Part shown: one piece after another, positions 1 to 9,337 of the stretch
Position numbering within the stretch: the first letter of the stretch is position 1
How the letters are laid out: the number at the start of each line of letters is the position of its first letter
Program-made: the position numbers and the translations under genes
NCBI RefSeq assembly: GCF_000938305.1
Contig: NZ_JYMT01000019.1
Coordinates: forward strand, 52,148-116,147
Direction: 5' to 3'
DNA: 64,000 nucleotides
DNA from: Bradyrhizobium sp. LTSP885
GTDB taxonomy: Bacteria; Pseudomonadota; Alphaproteobacteria; Rhizobiales; Xanthobacteraceae
Notes under the pieces: generated by a model
The model's input: only the letters and a program-made list of their open reading frames with translations
What the model was told of the DNA's origin: nothing
The model's database searches: none

Positions 1-1
1 G

Positions 2-463
2 GTCAATGTGATGTCGGGCGTACGGCTGTCGCGCGGCTACATGCAGGGCATGCTGAAACGCAATTGGGGCCGCATCGTCTTCATCTCCTCGGAGTCCGGG
101 CTCAACATCCCGACCGAGATGATGCATTACGGCATGACCAAGACCGCGCAGCTTGCGATCGCGCGCGGGCTCGCGCAATTGACCCGTGGCACCGCTGTGA
201 CCGTGAATTCCGTGCTGCCGGGCCCGACCATGTCGGAGGGCGTGGAAACCTTCGTCAAGGATCTCGCCAGGCAGAACGGCCAGTCGGTCGAAGAGGCGGC
301 CGCCAACTTCGTCAAGCAGCACCGGCCGACCTCGCTGCTGCAGCGTTTCGCCAGCACCGAGGAGATCGCCAATCTCGTGGTCTATGTCTGCTCGAAAGAA
401 GCATCCGCAACCAACGGCGCCGCGCTCCGCGCCGAAGGCGGCATCGTCAACACGATTGCATGA
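2..463 (+). CDS. SDR-family oxidoreductase, C-terminal part (5' end outside window)
   Basis: The reading frame is open from the first bases, so the N-terminal cofactor-binding half lies upstream of the window. What remains has the catalytic YxxxK motif (YGMTK) of short-chain dehydrogenases/reductases, the preceding active-site serine region (ISSESG), and the downstream N-x-x-x-PGPT segment that contacts the nicotinamide cofactor. SDR enzymes use NAD(P)H to oxidise or reduce hydroxyl and keto groups; the substrate cannot be read from this fragment. It ends just before a DUF1330 gene, with a possible ATGA junction, so the two are probably co-transcribed. Confidence 0.85.
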   Translation, partial: VNVMSGVRLSRGYMQGMLKRNWGRIVFISSESGLNIPTEMMHYGMTKTAQLAIARGLAQLTRGTAVTVNSVLPGPTMSEGVETFVKDLARQNGQSVEEAAANFVKQHRPTSLLQRFASTEEIANLVVYVCSKEASATNGAALRAEGGIVNTIA

Positions 464-471
464 GGTGCGCG

Positions 472-768
472 ATGTCGGCCTATGTGATTTCTGAAGTGGA
501 CGTCAAGGACGCCGCAGGTTTTGAGGCCTATCGTACCATCGCTGCGAAAGCGATCGCGCAATATGGCGGGCGCTATCTCGTGCGCGGCGGTGCCGCTGAC
601 ATCGCCGAAGGCGGGCCGCCGCCGAACAACATCATCGTTGTCGAATTCCCGTCGATGGCACGCCTGCGCGAATGGTACGCGTCGCCGGAATATGCCGAGG
701 CGCTCAAGCATCGGCGGACCGCGTTGGACCGCCGATTGATTTTTGTCGAGGGCGTACCGGCGATTTGA
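472..768 (+). CDS. DUF1330 domain protein
   Basis: A 98-residue protein beginning MSAYVISEVDV, the usual opening of DUF1330 proteins, which are small ferredoxin-like alpha/beta barrel relatives of unknown function. The block around EFPSMARLREWYASPEY is the typical family signature. I chose the ATG at 472 because GAGGT lies five bases upstream; an earlier ATG at 460 overlaps the stop codon of the SDR gene and would add four residues. The close spacing suggests translation coupled to the SDR gene. Confidence 0.8.
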   Translation: MSAYVISEVDVKDAAGFEAYRTIAAKAIAQYGGRYLVRGGAADIAEGGPPPNNIIVVEFPSMARLREWYASPEYAEALKHRRTALDRRLIFVEGVPAI

Positions 769-771
769 GAT

Positions 772-858
772 CGTAGGATGGGTAGAGCGTAGCGAAACCC
801 ATCACCTCATTTCGTCGCAAGCCAAGGATGGGTTTCGCTACGCTCTACCCATCCTACG
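772..858. repeat. Perfect 32-bp inverted repeat (REP-like palindrome)
   Basis: The arms at 772-803 and 827-858 are perfect reverse complements, separated by 23 bases. They lie between the convergent stops of the DUF1330 gene and the reductase gene. The core reads GGATGGGTAGAGCG / CGCTCTACCCATCC. From memory this sequence type is dispersed in Bradyrhizobium intergenic regions. As a convergent-gene hairpin it could also terminate or stabilise both transcripts. Confidence 0.85.
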
Positions 859-862
859 GAAT

Positions 863-1876
863 CTACCAACCCTCCAGCACGATCTTGCCGCGCGACTTGC
901 CGCTCTCGAGCAGCGCGTGCGCGCGCTTCAAATTGGCGGCGTTGATGGTGCCGAAGGTCTGGTCGAGCGTGGTGCGCAGCACGCCCTTGTCGATGAGGTC
1001 GGCGACATCGTTGAGCAGATGATTCTGTGCGATCATGTCAGGCGTCTGGAACGACGAGCGCGTGAACATCGATTCCCAGTGCACCGACACCGCCTTGCCC
1101 TTGAATGCGGCGACGTTGAACTCCGCCGGATCGTCGATCAGTCCGAACTTGCCCTGCGGTGCGATGAAATCGGCGATGCTCTTGTAGTGCTGCTCGGTGA
1201 AGGTGAGGCTGGCGACGAGGCCGACCGGCGGCAGCTTTAATTTTTCGATCTGCTCCTTCATCGGCTGCGAATGATCGATCACAGCATGCGCACCGAGATC
1301 GAGGCACCATTTCTGCGACTCCGGCCGCGTCGCGGTCGCAACCACGGTGAGGCCGGTGAGGCGGCGCGCAAGCTGGATCAGGATCGAGCCGACGCCGCCG
1401 GCGCCGCCGGTGATCAGCAGCGTGCGCGGATCGAGGCTCTTGCCCGGCACCGCGCCGAGCCGGTCGAACAGCAATTCCCAGGCGGTGATCGAGGTCAGCG
1501 GCAGCGCGGCTGCCTGCGCGAACGACAGCGATGACGGCTTCTTCCCGACGATGCGCTCATCGACCAGATGAAATTCCGAATTGGTGCCTTGGCGCTGGAT
1601 CGAGCCGGCATAAAACACCTCGTCGCCCGGCTTGAACAGGCTGACATCGGGACCGACCGCGTCGACGACGCCGGCGGCGTCGAAGCCGAGGATCTTGGTG
1701 TCGCCCTCCGGCGGAGCCACGCGCTTTCGAACCTTGTAGTCGACCGGATTGGCCGAGATGGCTTTCACCGCGACTCTGATGTCGCGGCCCTTCGGCTCAG
1801 GTTTGGCGATCTCGAAATCAACGAGCGACTCCGCGGCCTCGATCGGCAGCGATTTTTGGTATCCGACGGCCTTCAT
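863..1876 (-). CDS. Zinc-type alcohol dehydrogenase-like / quinone oxidoreductase family protein
   Basis: A 337-residue medium-chain dehydrogenase/reductase. The N-terminus MKAVGYQ and the segment VKAISANPVDYKVRKR are typical of the ZADH/quinone-reductase branch, and the nucleotide-binding loop is ITGGAGGVGSILIQLARR. Enzymes of this branch reduce quinones or activated alkenes with NADPH. The start at 1876 was chosen because AGGAGAC lies just upstream. The gene is divergent from an HxlR regulator across about 120 bp, which suggests that the regulator controls it, perhaps in response to electrophiles. The substrate is not determinable. Confidence 0.85.
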   Translation of the reverse strand: MKAVGYQKSLPIEAAESLVDFEIAKPEPKGRDIRVAVKAISANPVDYKVRKRVAPPEGDTKILGFDAAGVVDAVGPDVSLFKPGDEVFYAGSIQRQGTNSEFHLVDERIVGKKPSSLSFAQAAALPLTSITAWELLFDRLGAVPGKSLDPRTLLITGGAGGVGSILIQLARRLTGLTVVATATRPESQKWCLDLGAHAVIDHSQPMKEQIEKLKLPPVGLVASLTFTEQHYKSIADFIAPQGKFGLIDDPAEFNVAAFKGKAVSVHWESMFTRSSFQTPDMIAQNHLLNDVADLIDKGVLRTTLDQTFGTINAANLKRAHALLESGKSRGKIVLEGW

Positions 1877-1940
1877 GCCTTGTCTCCTGGGTGGCGGCGA
1901 TTGCCTGCCATCTAACTTGCGCGCTGGCTTCAATTTGGCA

Positions 1941-1990
1941 AGTACTGTACGTTTGGGGAACTAGTCCCCATTTTGATACTATTGGGAAAA
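1941..1990. promoter_or_regulatory. Divergent promoter/operator region of the reductase-HxlR pair
   Basis: The intergenic stretch is AT-richer than its surroundings. It contains AGTACTGTAC at 1941-1950 and an interrupted palindrome GGGGA-N5-TCCCC at 1955-1969, followed by TTTTGATACTATTGG. HxlR-type proteins bind dyads between divergent genes, so one of these is a plausible operator. This is inferred from position and symmetry only. Confidence 0.4.
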
Positions 1991-1995
1991 AGGCG

Positions 1996-2373
1996 ATGAA
2001 ACGGAAGAATTTTGCGCGCCGGCCGGGCTGCGCGGTCGAGGCAGCGCTCGACCTGATCGACGGCAAATGGAAGGGCGTGATCCTGTTTCATCTGCAGGGC
2101 GGCACCCAGCGCTTCGGCGAGTTGCGGCGGCGGATGCCGGGCATCACCCAGCGCATGCTGACCAAGCAGCTGCGCGCGCTGGAGGACGACAATCTCGTGA
2201 TCCGCAAGGTCTATGCCGAGGTGCCGCCGCGGGTCGAATACACGCTGTCCGAGCTCGGCGAGAGCCTGCGCCCGGTGATCGATATCCTGAAAGCCTGGGG
2301 CGAGAGCCATCAGGAGCGGCTGTCCTGCGCGCCGACGCCGGACGCGGTGCGGAAGCCGAAGCAGGCGGCCTGA
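1996..2373 (+). CDS. HxlR-family winged-helix transcriptional regulator
   Basis: A 125-residue protein with the HxlR signature: a conserved cysteine near the N-terminus (Cys12, context RPGCAVE), the GKWK segment, then RFGELRRRMPGITQRMLTKQL followed by LEDD and the wing. HxlR/YodB-like regulators often sense thiol-reactive quinones or aldehydes through this N-terminal cysteine. I chose the ATG at 1996 because the HxlR fold begins there; an upstream in-frame extension would run into the operator region. It is transcribed divergently from the quinone-reductase-like gene, its probable target. Confidence 0.9.
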   Translation: MKRKNFARRPGCAVEAALDLIDGKWKGVILFHLQGGTQRFGELRRRMPGITQRMLTKQLRALEDDNLVIRKVYAEVPPRVEYTLSELGESLRPVIDILKAWGESHQERLSCAPTPDAVRKPKQAA

Positions 2374-2448
2374 GCCGCGCCGCGATCGAAACCGTGACCG
2401 GGAGCAGGGTGCCGCTCCCGGCCTTATTATGACTGGCCACCGGCCGCG

Positions 2449-4059
2449 TCAGAACGCGACCTGGGTCCGCATCGCCACCGCGTCGAACCTGGAGCCAGTA
2501 TCCGCGGTCGAGATCGACGATGCCTGCTTGGAGATGTCGCCATGCAGATAGTTCAACATGAAGCGGACGTTGCCGTTGACGTACCAGTTCAGCGCGGCGG
2601 TGTAGATGGTCTGCCGTCCGCCCGCGATACCGGCCGCCGTGGCGAGCTGATCGTTGAGGTTCATCTGGCTCACGCGTCCGGCGATTTCCCAGGCGCCCCA
2701 GCCGCCGCCGGCCAGCGAGAACGGATCCGCCGGCTTGATGCCGCTGTAGGAGGCCGTCGCCGGATTGTAGGCGTGCGTCTCGCCGGTCAGCACGTAGCCG
2801 ACCTGCGCATAACCGCCGTCGAATTTCAGGCTCGACGCGCCGAACGGCGGCAGGCCGGTATTCGCAGTGCGGTCGACATTGAACCAATAGTACTCGCCCT
2901 GCGCGATGAACGAGCCATAGGTCGCCGCCGCTTCAACGCCGTAGACCTGCGCCCCCGAGACGTTGGCGATCGCACCCGTCGAAATCAGCGTCGTCGGATC
3001 GATGCGTAGCTCGGGCCGGTCGCTCAGCGTAAGCGTCTGCGCCTGCGTCACCAGGTTGCGCGGCGGCTGGATCAACCACTCCGCATCGGCGCCGATATGC
3101 ACGGAGTAGTTCTTGCCGCTGATCGGGTTGCCGGCGATACGGACGACTCCGCCATATTGCTCCGACGTTCCGGGCGGCGAGACGTTGGACGCGGAGTGGA
3201 TCGCGCCCGTGGTCGGTCCGGTCACATAGCCGCCGGCCCAGAGCTGATCGTTCCACCAGCGGGTGCCGAAGGCCGCGCGGAAGTCACCGGCTGCGACGTT
3301 TTGTGCGATGATGCCAGCCGAGGCACGCTCCATGAACAGAATGTCGTTGGAACTGGTGGATTCGTCCATCGTCCAGGCCAGGTCCATGATGCCGCCTTCG
3401 ATCGCCATCTTGCCGCCGAACGGCTTGAAGCCGGTGTAGCTTAGATAGGCGTTTTCGACGCCCGATGTCGCGCCGCCGGGAAGGAATCCGACGGCGGTGG
3501 CGCCGGCGGCACCGGTGCCGCCGAAGCCGTCGGCCGTGCCGCCGAAATCGTAGATCAGCGCATAATTCCAGTCGCCGAAGAACTTGCCGACGACACCGAT
3601 GCGCGCGCGGCGGAGATTCTCGCCGTCGTCGAGCTTCTGCGGCGACGTCCCGGCCGTGTCGGGACGATAATTGTAGCCGCCGACATCCCAGTGCACGCGG
3701 CTCGTGATTGCGATGCAATTCTGCTCGTCGGCGGTGCAGATCGTCGGCCGGTTGTTCGGCATCGTCACCACGACCCCGAACGGCGCGACCGGACCCTTGA
3801 CTGGAAGGGCGGCGTTGGCGTTCGCAACGGTCGCGACCTTTGCGTCCGCTGCCTTCGCGTGGGCGTTGGCGGTGGCCGCGGTCGCGGCGTTCGCGTTGGT
3901 CTGCTGCTGCAGCTTGTCGAGCTTCTGCTCCAGCATGTGCAGCTGCTGCTTGAGCAGCGCGATCTCCGCGTCACTGCCGGCCGATTCCGAATGAGCCGGC
4001 GAGGCGGCCAGAGCCCCTGCCAAGCCTATGACGATTGCACCAACCCTTGTCGCGCCCAT
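2449..4059 (-). CDS. Porin of the phosphate-selective OprO/OprP type
   Basis: A 536-residue secreted protein. It has a signal peptide (VIGLAGALAASPAHS), then a short coiled coil (EIALLKQQLHMLEQKLDKL) as in trimeric porins, then a long beta-strand-rich region with alternating polar and aromatic residues ending in an aromatic C-terminus (TQVAF), the outer-membrane insertion signal. The block LRRARIGVVGKFFGDWNY is typical of OprO/OprP-like porins. The start at 4059 has AGGGGAGC upstream. Specificity for phosphate is a family label; no specific binding residues are recognised here. Confidence 0.8.
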   Translation of the reverse strand: MGATRVGAIVIGLAGALAASPAHSESAGSDAEIALLKQQLHMLEQKLDKLQQQTNANAATAATANAHAKAADAKVATVANANAALPVKGPVAPFGVVVTMPNNRPTICTADEQNCIAITSRVHWDVGGYNYRPDTAGTSPQKLDDGENLRRARIGVVGKFFGDWNYALIYDFGGTADGFGGTGAAGATAVGFLPGGATSGVENAYLSYTGFKPFGGKMAIEGGIMDLAWTMDESTSSNDILFMERASAGIIAQNVAAGDFRAAFGTRWWNDQLWAGGYVTGPTTGAIHSASNVSPPGTSEQYGGVVRIAGNPISGKNYSVHIGADAEWLIQPPRNLVTQAQTLTLSDRPELRIDPTTLISTGAIANVSGAQVYGVEAAATYGSFIAQGEYYWFNVDRTANTGLPPFGASSLKFDGGYAQVGYVLTGETHAYNPATASYSGIKPADPFSLAGGGWGAWEIAGRVSQMNLNDQLATAAGIAGGRQTIYTAALNWYVNGNVRFMLNYLHGDISKQASSISTADTGSRFDAVAMRTQVAF

Positions 4060-4353
4060 GTTATGCTCCCCTGTTGCGTTGGAATTCCCCACTCACTGAA
4101 ACCTTAGTCGTAGAAGTGCATCGTGACTGACGCACGACAGCGCACGAAGCGATGACGGTTCCGCTTGTTGTACACACGCAACAGGCGAGGCCGCGCAGTG
4201 AGATGACATCGATCATATAAGCTTGGCGGTGGCCTGCAATCCGTCTGTGACGAGTTTTGCACCGGGTGGCCGGGGTACGAGATATTGAGCGGGATACCCT
4301 TCAATTGCCCCATGAAGGGGCCTATATTCCGGCGTTTTCCGCGAGAGGTGAGA

Positions 4354-5763
4354 ATGCTGCGATCTGCCCGCTTTGCCGCTATTGCCGTCCTTTGCACGCT
4401 GACCTTCTCGGCGAGTCTTTGCCACGCCCAGACGCAGGACCGCCGCGTGCCGTCCTCGCAGGCGGAACTGCGGCTGTCCTATGCGCCGATTGTGCAGCGG
4501 GTGCAGCCGGCGGTGGTCAATGTCTACGCCGCCAAGATGGTGCAGAACCGCAATCCGCTGCTGGACGATCCGATCTTCCGCCGCTTCTTCGGCGTGCCGG
4601 GACAGCAGCCCGAGCAGATGCAGCGTTCGCTCGGCTCCGGCGTAATGGTCGATGCGTCCGGCCTCGTCGTGACGAACAATCACGTGATCGAGGGCGCCGA
4701 CCAGGTCAAGGTCTCGCTCGCCGACAAGCGCGAATACGAGGCCGAGATCGTGCTGAAGGACAGCCGCACCGACCTTGCGGTGCTCAGGCTGAAAGACACC
4801 AAGGAGAAATTCACGACGCTCGACTTCGCCAATTCCGACGAGCTGTTGGTCGGCGATGTCGTGCTCGCGATCGGCAATCCGTTCGGCGTCGGCCAGACCG
4901 TCACGCACGGCATCATCTCGGCGCTGGCGCGCACCCAGGTCGGGATCACCGACTACCAGTTCTTCATCCAGACCGATGCCGCGATCAATCCCGGCAATTC
5001 CGGCGGCGCGCTGGTCGACATGACCGGCCGGCTCGCCGGCATCAACACCGCGATCTTCTCGCGCTCCGGCGGCTCGCAGGGCATCGGCTTTGCCATCCCT
5101 GCCAACATGGTGCGCGTGGTGGTGGCCTCCGCCAAGAGCGGCGGCAAGGCGGTGAAGCGGCCGTGGCTCGGCGCGCGCCTGCAGGCCGTGACGCCCGAGA
5201 TCGCCGAGACGCTGGGGCTGAAGCTGCCGAGCGGGGCGCTGGTCGCCAATGTCGCGCCGAACAGCCCGGCGGCGCGGGCGGGGCTGAAACTCTCCGACCT
5301 GATTGTCGCGATCGACGGCCAGGCCATCGATGATCCCAATGCGTTCGATTATCGCTTTGCGACCCGTCCGCTCGGCGGCAGCGCGCAGATCGACGTGCAG
5401 CGCGGCGGCAAGGCCGTGAAGCTCACCGTGGCGCTGGAGACCGCACCCGACACCGACCGCGACGAGATCGTGCTGACCGCGCGGTCGCCGTTCCAGGGCG
5501 CCAGGGTCGCCAACATCTCGCCTGCGGTGGCCGATGAGCTGCATCTCGATGCCGGTGCCGAGGGTGTCGTGGTGACCGATCTCGCCGACGACGGTACCGC
5601 AGCCAGTGTCGGCTTCCAGAAGGGCGACATCATCCTCGCGGTCAACAATGAGAAGATCACTCGGACCAGCGACCTCGACAAGGCCTCGAAGACCGGGACG
5701 CGGGTCTGGCGCATCACGCTGGTGCGCGGTGGCCAGCAGATCAACGTGACGCTCGGCGGATGA
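4354..5763 (+). CDS. Periplasmic Do/DegQ-type serine endoprotease with two PDZ domains
   Basis: A 469-residue protein with a signal peptide (FAAIAVLCTLTFSASLCHA) and an HtrA trypsin-like domain. The triad is readable as His110 (TNNHVIEG), Asp140 (SRTDLAVL) and Ser216 (NPGNSGGAL). Two PDZ domains follow, roughly residues 265-360 and 375-465. DegP/DegQ proteases degrade or refold misfolded envelope proteins. The ATG at 4354 has GAGAGGTGAG upstream; in-frame ATGs further upstream would give an unlikely pre-signal extension. The rarA gene begins 19 bp after the stop, suggesting one transcript. Confidence 0.93.
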   Translation: MLRSARFAAIAVLCTLTFSASLCHAQTQDRRVPSSQAELRLSYAPIVQRVQPAVVNVYAAKMVQNRNPLLDDPIFRRFFGVPGQQPEQMQRSLGSGVMVDASGLVVTNNHVIEGADQVKVSLADKREYEAEIVLKDSRTDLAVLRLKDTKEKFTTLDFANSDELLVGDVVLAIGNPFGVGQTVTHGIISALARTQVGITDYQFFIQTDAAINPGNSGGALVDMTGRLAGINTAIFSRSGGSQGIGFAIPANMVRVVVASAKSGGKAVKRPWLGARLQAVTPEIAETLGLKLPSGALVANVAPNSPAARAGLKLSDLIVAIDGQAIDDPNAFDYRFATRPLGGSAQIDVQRGGKAVKLTVALETAPDTDRDEIVLTARSPFQGARVANISPAVADELHLDAGAEGVVVTDLADDGTAASVGFQKGDIILAVNNEKITRTSDLDKASKTGTRVWRITLVRGGQQINVTLGG

Positions 5764-5782
5764 GCCCCAAAGTGAGCCGCAA

Positions 5783-7117
5783 GTGAGCCCAAAGCAACCG
5801 CGCGACGCTGCCAATTTGTTCGCCGCGGCGGGGATGGAGCAGGACGCTCCGCGACCGCTGCCGGACCGGCTGCGCCCGCGATCGCTCGCCGATGTCGTCG
5901 GTCAGGACCATATCCTCGGTCCCGACGGCGCGCTGACCCGCATGCTGGAGACACGCACGCTGGGCTCGCTGGTGTTCTGGGGACCTCCGGGCACAGGCAA
6001 GACCACGGTGGCGCGGCTATTGGCCGATGCCACCGAGCTGCATTTCGAGCAAATCTCGGCGGTGTTCTCCGGCGTTGCCGACCTCAAGAAGGTGTTCGAC
6101 GCTGCGCGCGCCCGCCGCGAGACCGGCAAGGGCACGTTGTTGTTCGTCGACGAGGTGCATCGCTTCAACCGCGCGCAGCAGGATTCCTTTCTGCCCGTGA
6201 TGGAAGATGGCACGGTGGTGCTGGTCGGCGCCACCACGGAAAATCCGTCGTTCGAGCTCAACGCGGCGCTCTTGTCGCGCGCGCGCGTGCTGGTGTTTCA
6301 CTCGCTCGATTCCTCTGCGATCGAAAAACTGTTCGCCAATGCCGAGAAGATCGAGGGCAGGGCGCTGCCGCTCGATGCGGAAGCCCGCGCGGTGCTGGTG
6401 CGGATGGCCGATGGCGACGGCCGCGCGTCGCTGACCCTGGCGGAGGAGGTCTGGCGGGCCGCGCGCAAGGACGAGGTGTTCAACGCCGAGCAGTTGCAGG
6501 AGATCCTGCAGCGCCGTGCGCCGATCTACGACAAGTCCGCCGACGGTCATTACAATCTGATCTCGGCGCTGCACAAGTCGGTGCGCGGCTCGGATCCGGA
6601 CGCTGCGCTGTATTATCTCGCCCGCATGTTCGATGCCGGCGAGGATCCGCTGTTCCTGGCGCGGCGCGTGGTGCGGATGGCGGTGGAGGACATCGGGCTT
6701 GCCGATCCGCAGGCGCTCGCGGTCTGCAACGCCGCCAAGGACGCCTATGACTTCCTCGGCTCGCCGGAGGGTGAGCTCGCGATCGCGCAGGCCGTGATCT
6801 ATCTTGCCACCGCGCCGAAATCGAACGCAGCCTACGCCGCGTTTGGCGCTGCGATGCAGGCGGCGAAGCAGAATGGCTCGCTGCTGCCGCCGAAGCACAT
6901 CCTGAATTCGCCGACCAAATTGATGAAGTCCGAGGGCTACGGCTCGGGCTATCAATACGACCACGACATGCCCGACGCGTTCTCCGGCCAGGACTACTTC
7001 CCGGAGGCGATGGGGCGCCAGACCTTCTACGATCCGCCCGACCGCGGTTTTGAACGCGAGATCCGCAAGCGGCTGGACTATTGGGCCAAGCTGCGGGCGC
7101 AGCGCGGAAACGGCTGA
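5783..7117 (+). CDS. rarA: Replication-associated recombination protein A (AAA+ ATPase)
   Basis: A 444-residue RarA/MgsA/WRNIP1-type clamp-loader-like ATPase acting at stalled replication forks. The N-terminal region RPRSLADVVGQDHILG is diagnostic; Walker A is GPPGTGKTT (from residue 67) and Walker B is LFVDEVHRFN. The C-terminal half contains the RarA-specific domain (PPKHILNSPTKLMKSEGYG and GYQYDHD). The start appears to be GTG at 5783, 19 bp after the protease stop; an ATG at 5834 would remove 17 residues that precede the conserved region. Confidence 0.93.
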   Translation: MSPKQPRDAANLFAAAGMEQDAPRPLPDRLRPRSLADVVGQDHILGPDGALTRMLETRTLGSLVFWGPPGTGKTTVARLLADATELHFEQISAVFSGVADLKKVFDAARARRETGKGTLLFVDEVHRFNRAQQDSFLPVMEDGTVVLVGATTENPSFELNAALLSRARVLVFHSLDSSAIEKLFANAEKIEGRALPLDAEARAVLVRMADGDGRASLTLAEEVWRAARKDEVFNAEQLQEILQRRAPIYDKSADGHYNLISALHKSVRGSDPDAALYYLARMFDAGEDPLFLARRVVRMAVEDIGLADPQALAVCNAAKDAYDFLGSPEGELAIAQAVIYLATAPKSNAAYAAFGAAMQAAKQNGSLLPPKHILNSPTKLMKSEGYGSGYQYDHDMPDAFSGQDYFPEAMGRQTFYDPPDRGFEREIRKRLDYWAKLRAQRGNG

Positions 7118-7168
7118 CACTTCCCTGAAATAGCCTTATGATATACCGGCAACCTCTGGAGGTGCCGC

Positions 7169-7849
7169 GTGGATAATGTCTGGCTGACCGCTGCCATCGT
7201 CGGCGTGCCACTTCTCGCCGGTCTTGGTTTGGTCGGGGCATTGGTGCGCAGGATCCTCAACAATCCTGACATCCCCAATGGCGTCGCAGCCGTGCTTGGT
7301 GTTGCGGCGTTGCTGTGCGTCGCGCCGACCATCCTCAATCTCGCCATCAAGCTGCCCGGCGGCACCGAAGTCAGCCTGGTCAGGGAACAGCTGCAGACGC
7401 AGACCCAGCAGATCAAGGCCGATGTCGGCGAGCAGGGGGCCGACGTCAAGGGACAGATCGTGGCATTGCGCCGCCGCGTCGAGGCGCTCGAAAAAACGAC
7501 CAGGGTTGCCGCGACGCCCGCCGCCGCGCCGGCGGAAACCGACGTCAACAAGAACAAGGTCGTCGTCGTCCTCTATGTCGCCGAGCAAAAGGACCTGGCG
7601 AAGCAGATGCAGGACTATTTGCTGCAGCAGGGCTATAGCGCCAACGCGGTCTATACCGATTTCGCCGAGCTCAGCGATGCCAACCACCTCGCATCAGGCA
7701 CCGTTGCGTTCGTCTCGGCCGAAAGCAACTCTTCGCTGCGCAACGATGTCGAGAAGGTGCTGCGCACCAAGTTTCCGCAGGTGCAAACGGCCGTCGACGC
7801 CAGTTCGCCGAAGATCACCAGCGGCGCGATCCAGGTACGGTTGTTCTGA
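7169..7849 (+). CDS. Hypothetical membrane protein with coiled coil
   Basis: A 226-residue protein I do not recognise. Two hydrophobic segments near the N-terminus (about residues 5-27 and 38-60) look like membrane helices, followed by a coiled coil (VREQLQTQTQQIKADVGEQ) and a soluble domain of about 100 residues. That domain starts at KNKVVVVLYVAEQKDLAKQ and could be an alpha/beta fold. The start is GTG at 7169 with TGGAGGTG upstream. It stands alone between rarA and the pseudouridine synthase gene. Confidence 0.7.
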   Translation: MDNVWLTAAIVGVPLLAGLGLVGALVRRILNNPDIPNGVAAVLGVAALLCVAPTILNLAIKLPGGTEVSLVREQLQTQTQQIKADVGEQGADVKGQIVALRRRVEALEKTTRVAATPAAAPAETDVNKNKVVVVLYVAEQKDLAKQMQDYLLQQGYSANAVYTDFAELSDANHLASGTVAFVSAESNSSLRNDVEKVLRTKFPQVQTAVDASSPKITSGAIQVRLF

Positions 7850-8011
7850 GCGCGCCGCCACGGCCGATCTGGCGCATCCCATTCGAGCGCTCCCCGATTC
7901 AAGCCTGTTTAGCCCAGCATCGCCTACTCTGGCGCGGAATTTGTACCGATTCGCCGTGACGATTCGCGGCATTTGCGCTACCCAACGGCTTAACTTCGGA
8001 GTTCCAACCCC

Positions 8012-9211
8012 ATGAGCCGCCGCGTCAAAAGACCTCTCCGCCCAGCGGGCGATCGCCCCAAGGGCGCGCGTCCCTATCGCGGCTCGACAGCCGAGCGCGC
8101 GTCGGCGCACCGTCCGGGCGGCAAGCCGCCGGTGCCGCGCTTTGCGGCCGCGCCGCCGCGCGCGGCCAAGCCATTTGTGCCGGAACCTGAGAAAGTCGTC
8201 GCCGAGCCGCCGCCGTTGCCGACCAAGGTCCAGACCGTCGTCGTGACGGCGGATGAGAACAACATGCGGGTCGATCGCTTTCTCGAGGCGCGTTTCCCCG
8301 GCCTGTCGTTTTCCCACATCCAGCGCATCGTTCGCAAAGGCGAGTTGCGCGTCAACGGCAAGCGCGCCGACAGCAAGGACCGGCTCGAAGAAGGCCAAAG
8401 CGTCCGCATTCCGCCGCTGAAGCTCGACACGCCCAAGGTGGCCGGCAGCCTCTCCGAAGCGGCCAAGAAGACTCTTCAGGACCTCAAGGACATGATCCTG
8501 TTCGAAGACGCCGACGTGATGGTGCTGAACAAGCCCGCGGGTCTGGCGGTCCAGGGCGGCTCCGGCATCACGCGCAATGTCGACGACATGCTGGAGGTGA
8601 TGCGCGATGCCAAGGGACAGAAGCCTCGGCTGGTGCATCGCCTCGACCGGGAGACTTCGGGCTGCCTGGTGATTGCCAAGACGCGCTTTGCCGCGACCGC
8701 ATTGACCGGCTCGTTCCGGCATCGCTCGGCGCGAAAAATCTACTGGGCGCTGGTCGCGGGCGTGCCGAAGCCGAAGCAGGGCCGCATCTCGACCTATCTC
8801 GCCAAGGAGGAGAGCGAGGACGACACCATCATGCGGATCGCAGCGCATGGCGATGAGGGCGCAAGCCACGCCGTGACCTACTATGCGCTGGTCGAGGCGT
8901 CGGCAGCGAAGCTCGCCTGGGTGTCGCTCAAACCGGTGACCGGCCGCACCCACCAGCTGCGTGCTCACATGGCGCATATCAATCACGCGATCGTGGGCGA
9001 TCCCAAATACTTCAACAAGGAGAACTGGCAGCTGCCCGGCGGCATGCAAAACCGGCTGCATCTGCTGGCGCGCCGCATCGTGATTCCGCATCCGCGCGGC
9101 GGCGTGATCGATGCGAGCGCACCGCTGCCGCCACATATGCTGCAATCCTGGAATCTGCTTGGGCTCGAGGCCGACCGGTTCGATCCGATCGAGAACGCCC
9201 CCGAGGAGTGA
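8012..9211 (+). CDS. RluA-family ribosomal large-subunit pseudouridine synthase (RluC-like)
   Basis: A 399-residue protein. A basic, proline-rich N-terminal tail of about 70 residues is followed by an S4 RNA-binding domain (MRVDRFLEARFPGLSFSHI, residues about 85-145) and the RluA catalytic domain, with the catalytic Asp212 in HRLDRETSG. It isomerises specific uridines in 23S rRNA; which sites cannot be read from sequence, though the S4-containing RluC/RluD branch fits best. The basic tail is longer than in enterobacterial homologues. Confidence 0.9.
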   Translation: MSRRVKRPLRPAGDRPKGARPYRGSTAERASAHRPGGKPPVPRFAAAPPRAAKPFVPEPEKVVAEPPPLPTKVQTVVVTADENNMRVDRFLEARFPGLSFSHIQRIVRKGELRVNGKRADSKDRLEEGQSVRIPPLKLDTPKVAGSLSEAAKKTLQDLKDMILFEDADVMVLNKPAGLAVQGGSGITRNVDDMLEVMRDAKGQKPRLVHRLDRETSGCLVIAKTRFAATALTGSFRHRSARKIYWALVAGVPKPKQGRISTYLAKEESEDDTIMRIAAHGDEGASHAVTYYALVEASAAKLAWVSLKPVTGRTHQLRAHMAHINHAIVGDPKYFNKENWQLPGGMQNRLHLLARRIVIPHPRGGVIDASAPLPPHMLQSWNLLGLEADRFDPIENAPEE

Positions 9212-9337
9212 CCGGCTGCTGCCGGCGCTGAATATACTCCGCACAGAGCAACAACGATCAAACGGCGTCGAACGCGGCGGCTATGTTGCCGCGCGCTGGG
9301 TCTTGCCAGCGTGCAATCATAATCAATGAGGCTGTCC

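Noticed and set aside
4060..4353. A short promoter assignment (TTGCCC ... TATATT) ahead of the protease
   Set aside because: The spacing between the boxes is too short for a sigma-70 promoter and lies within a small GGGGC/GCCCC hairpin; not reported as a feature.
4213..5814. 533-codon open frame opposite the Do/DegQ protease
   Set aside because: Antisense to a gene with a readable catalytic triad and PDZ domains; the residue composition is typical of a shadow frame.
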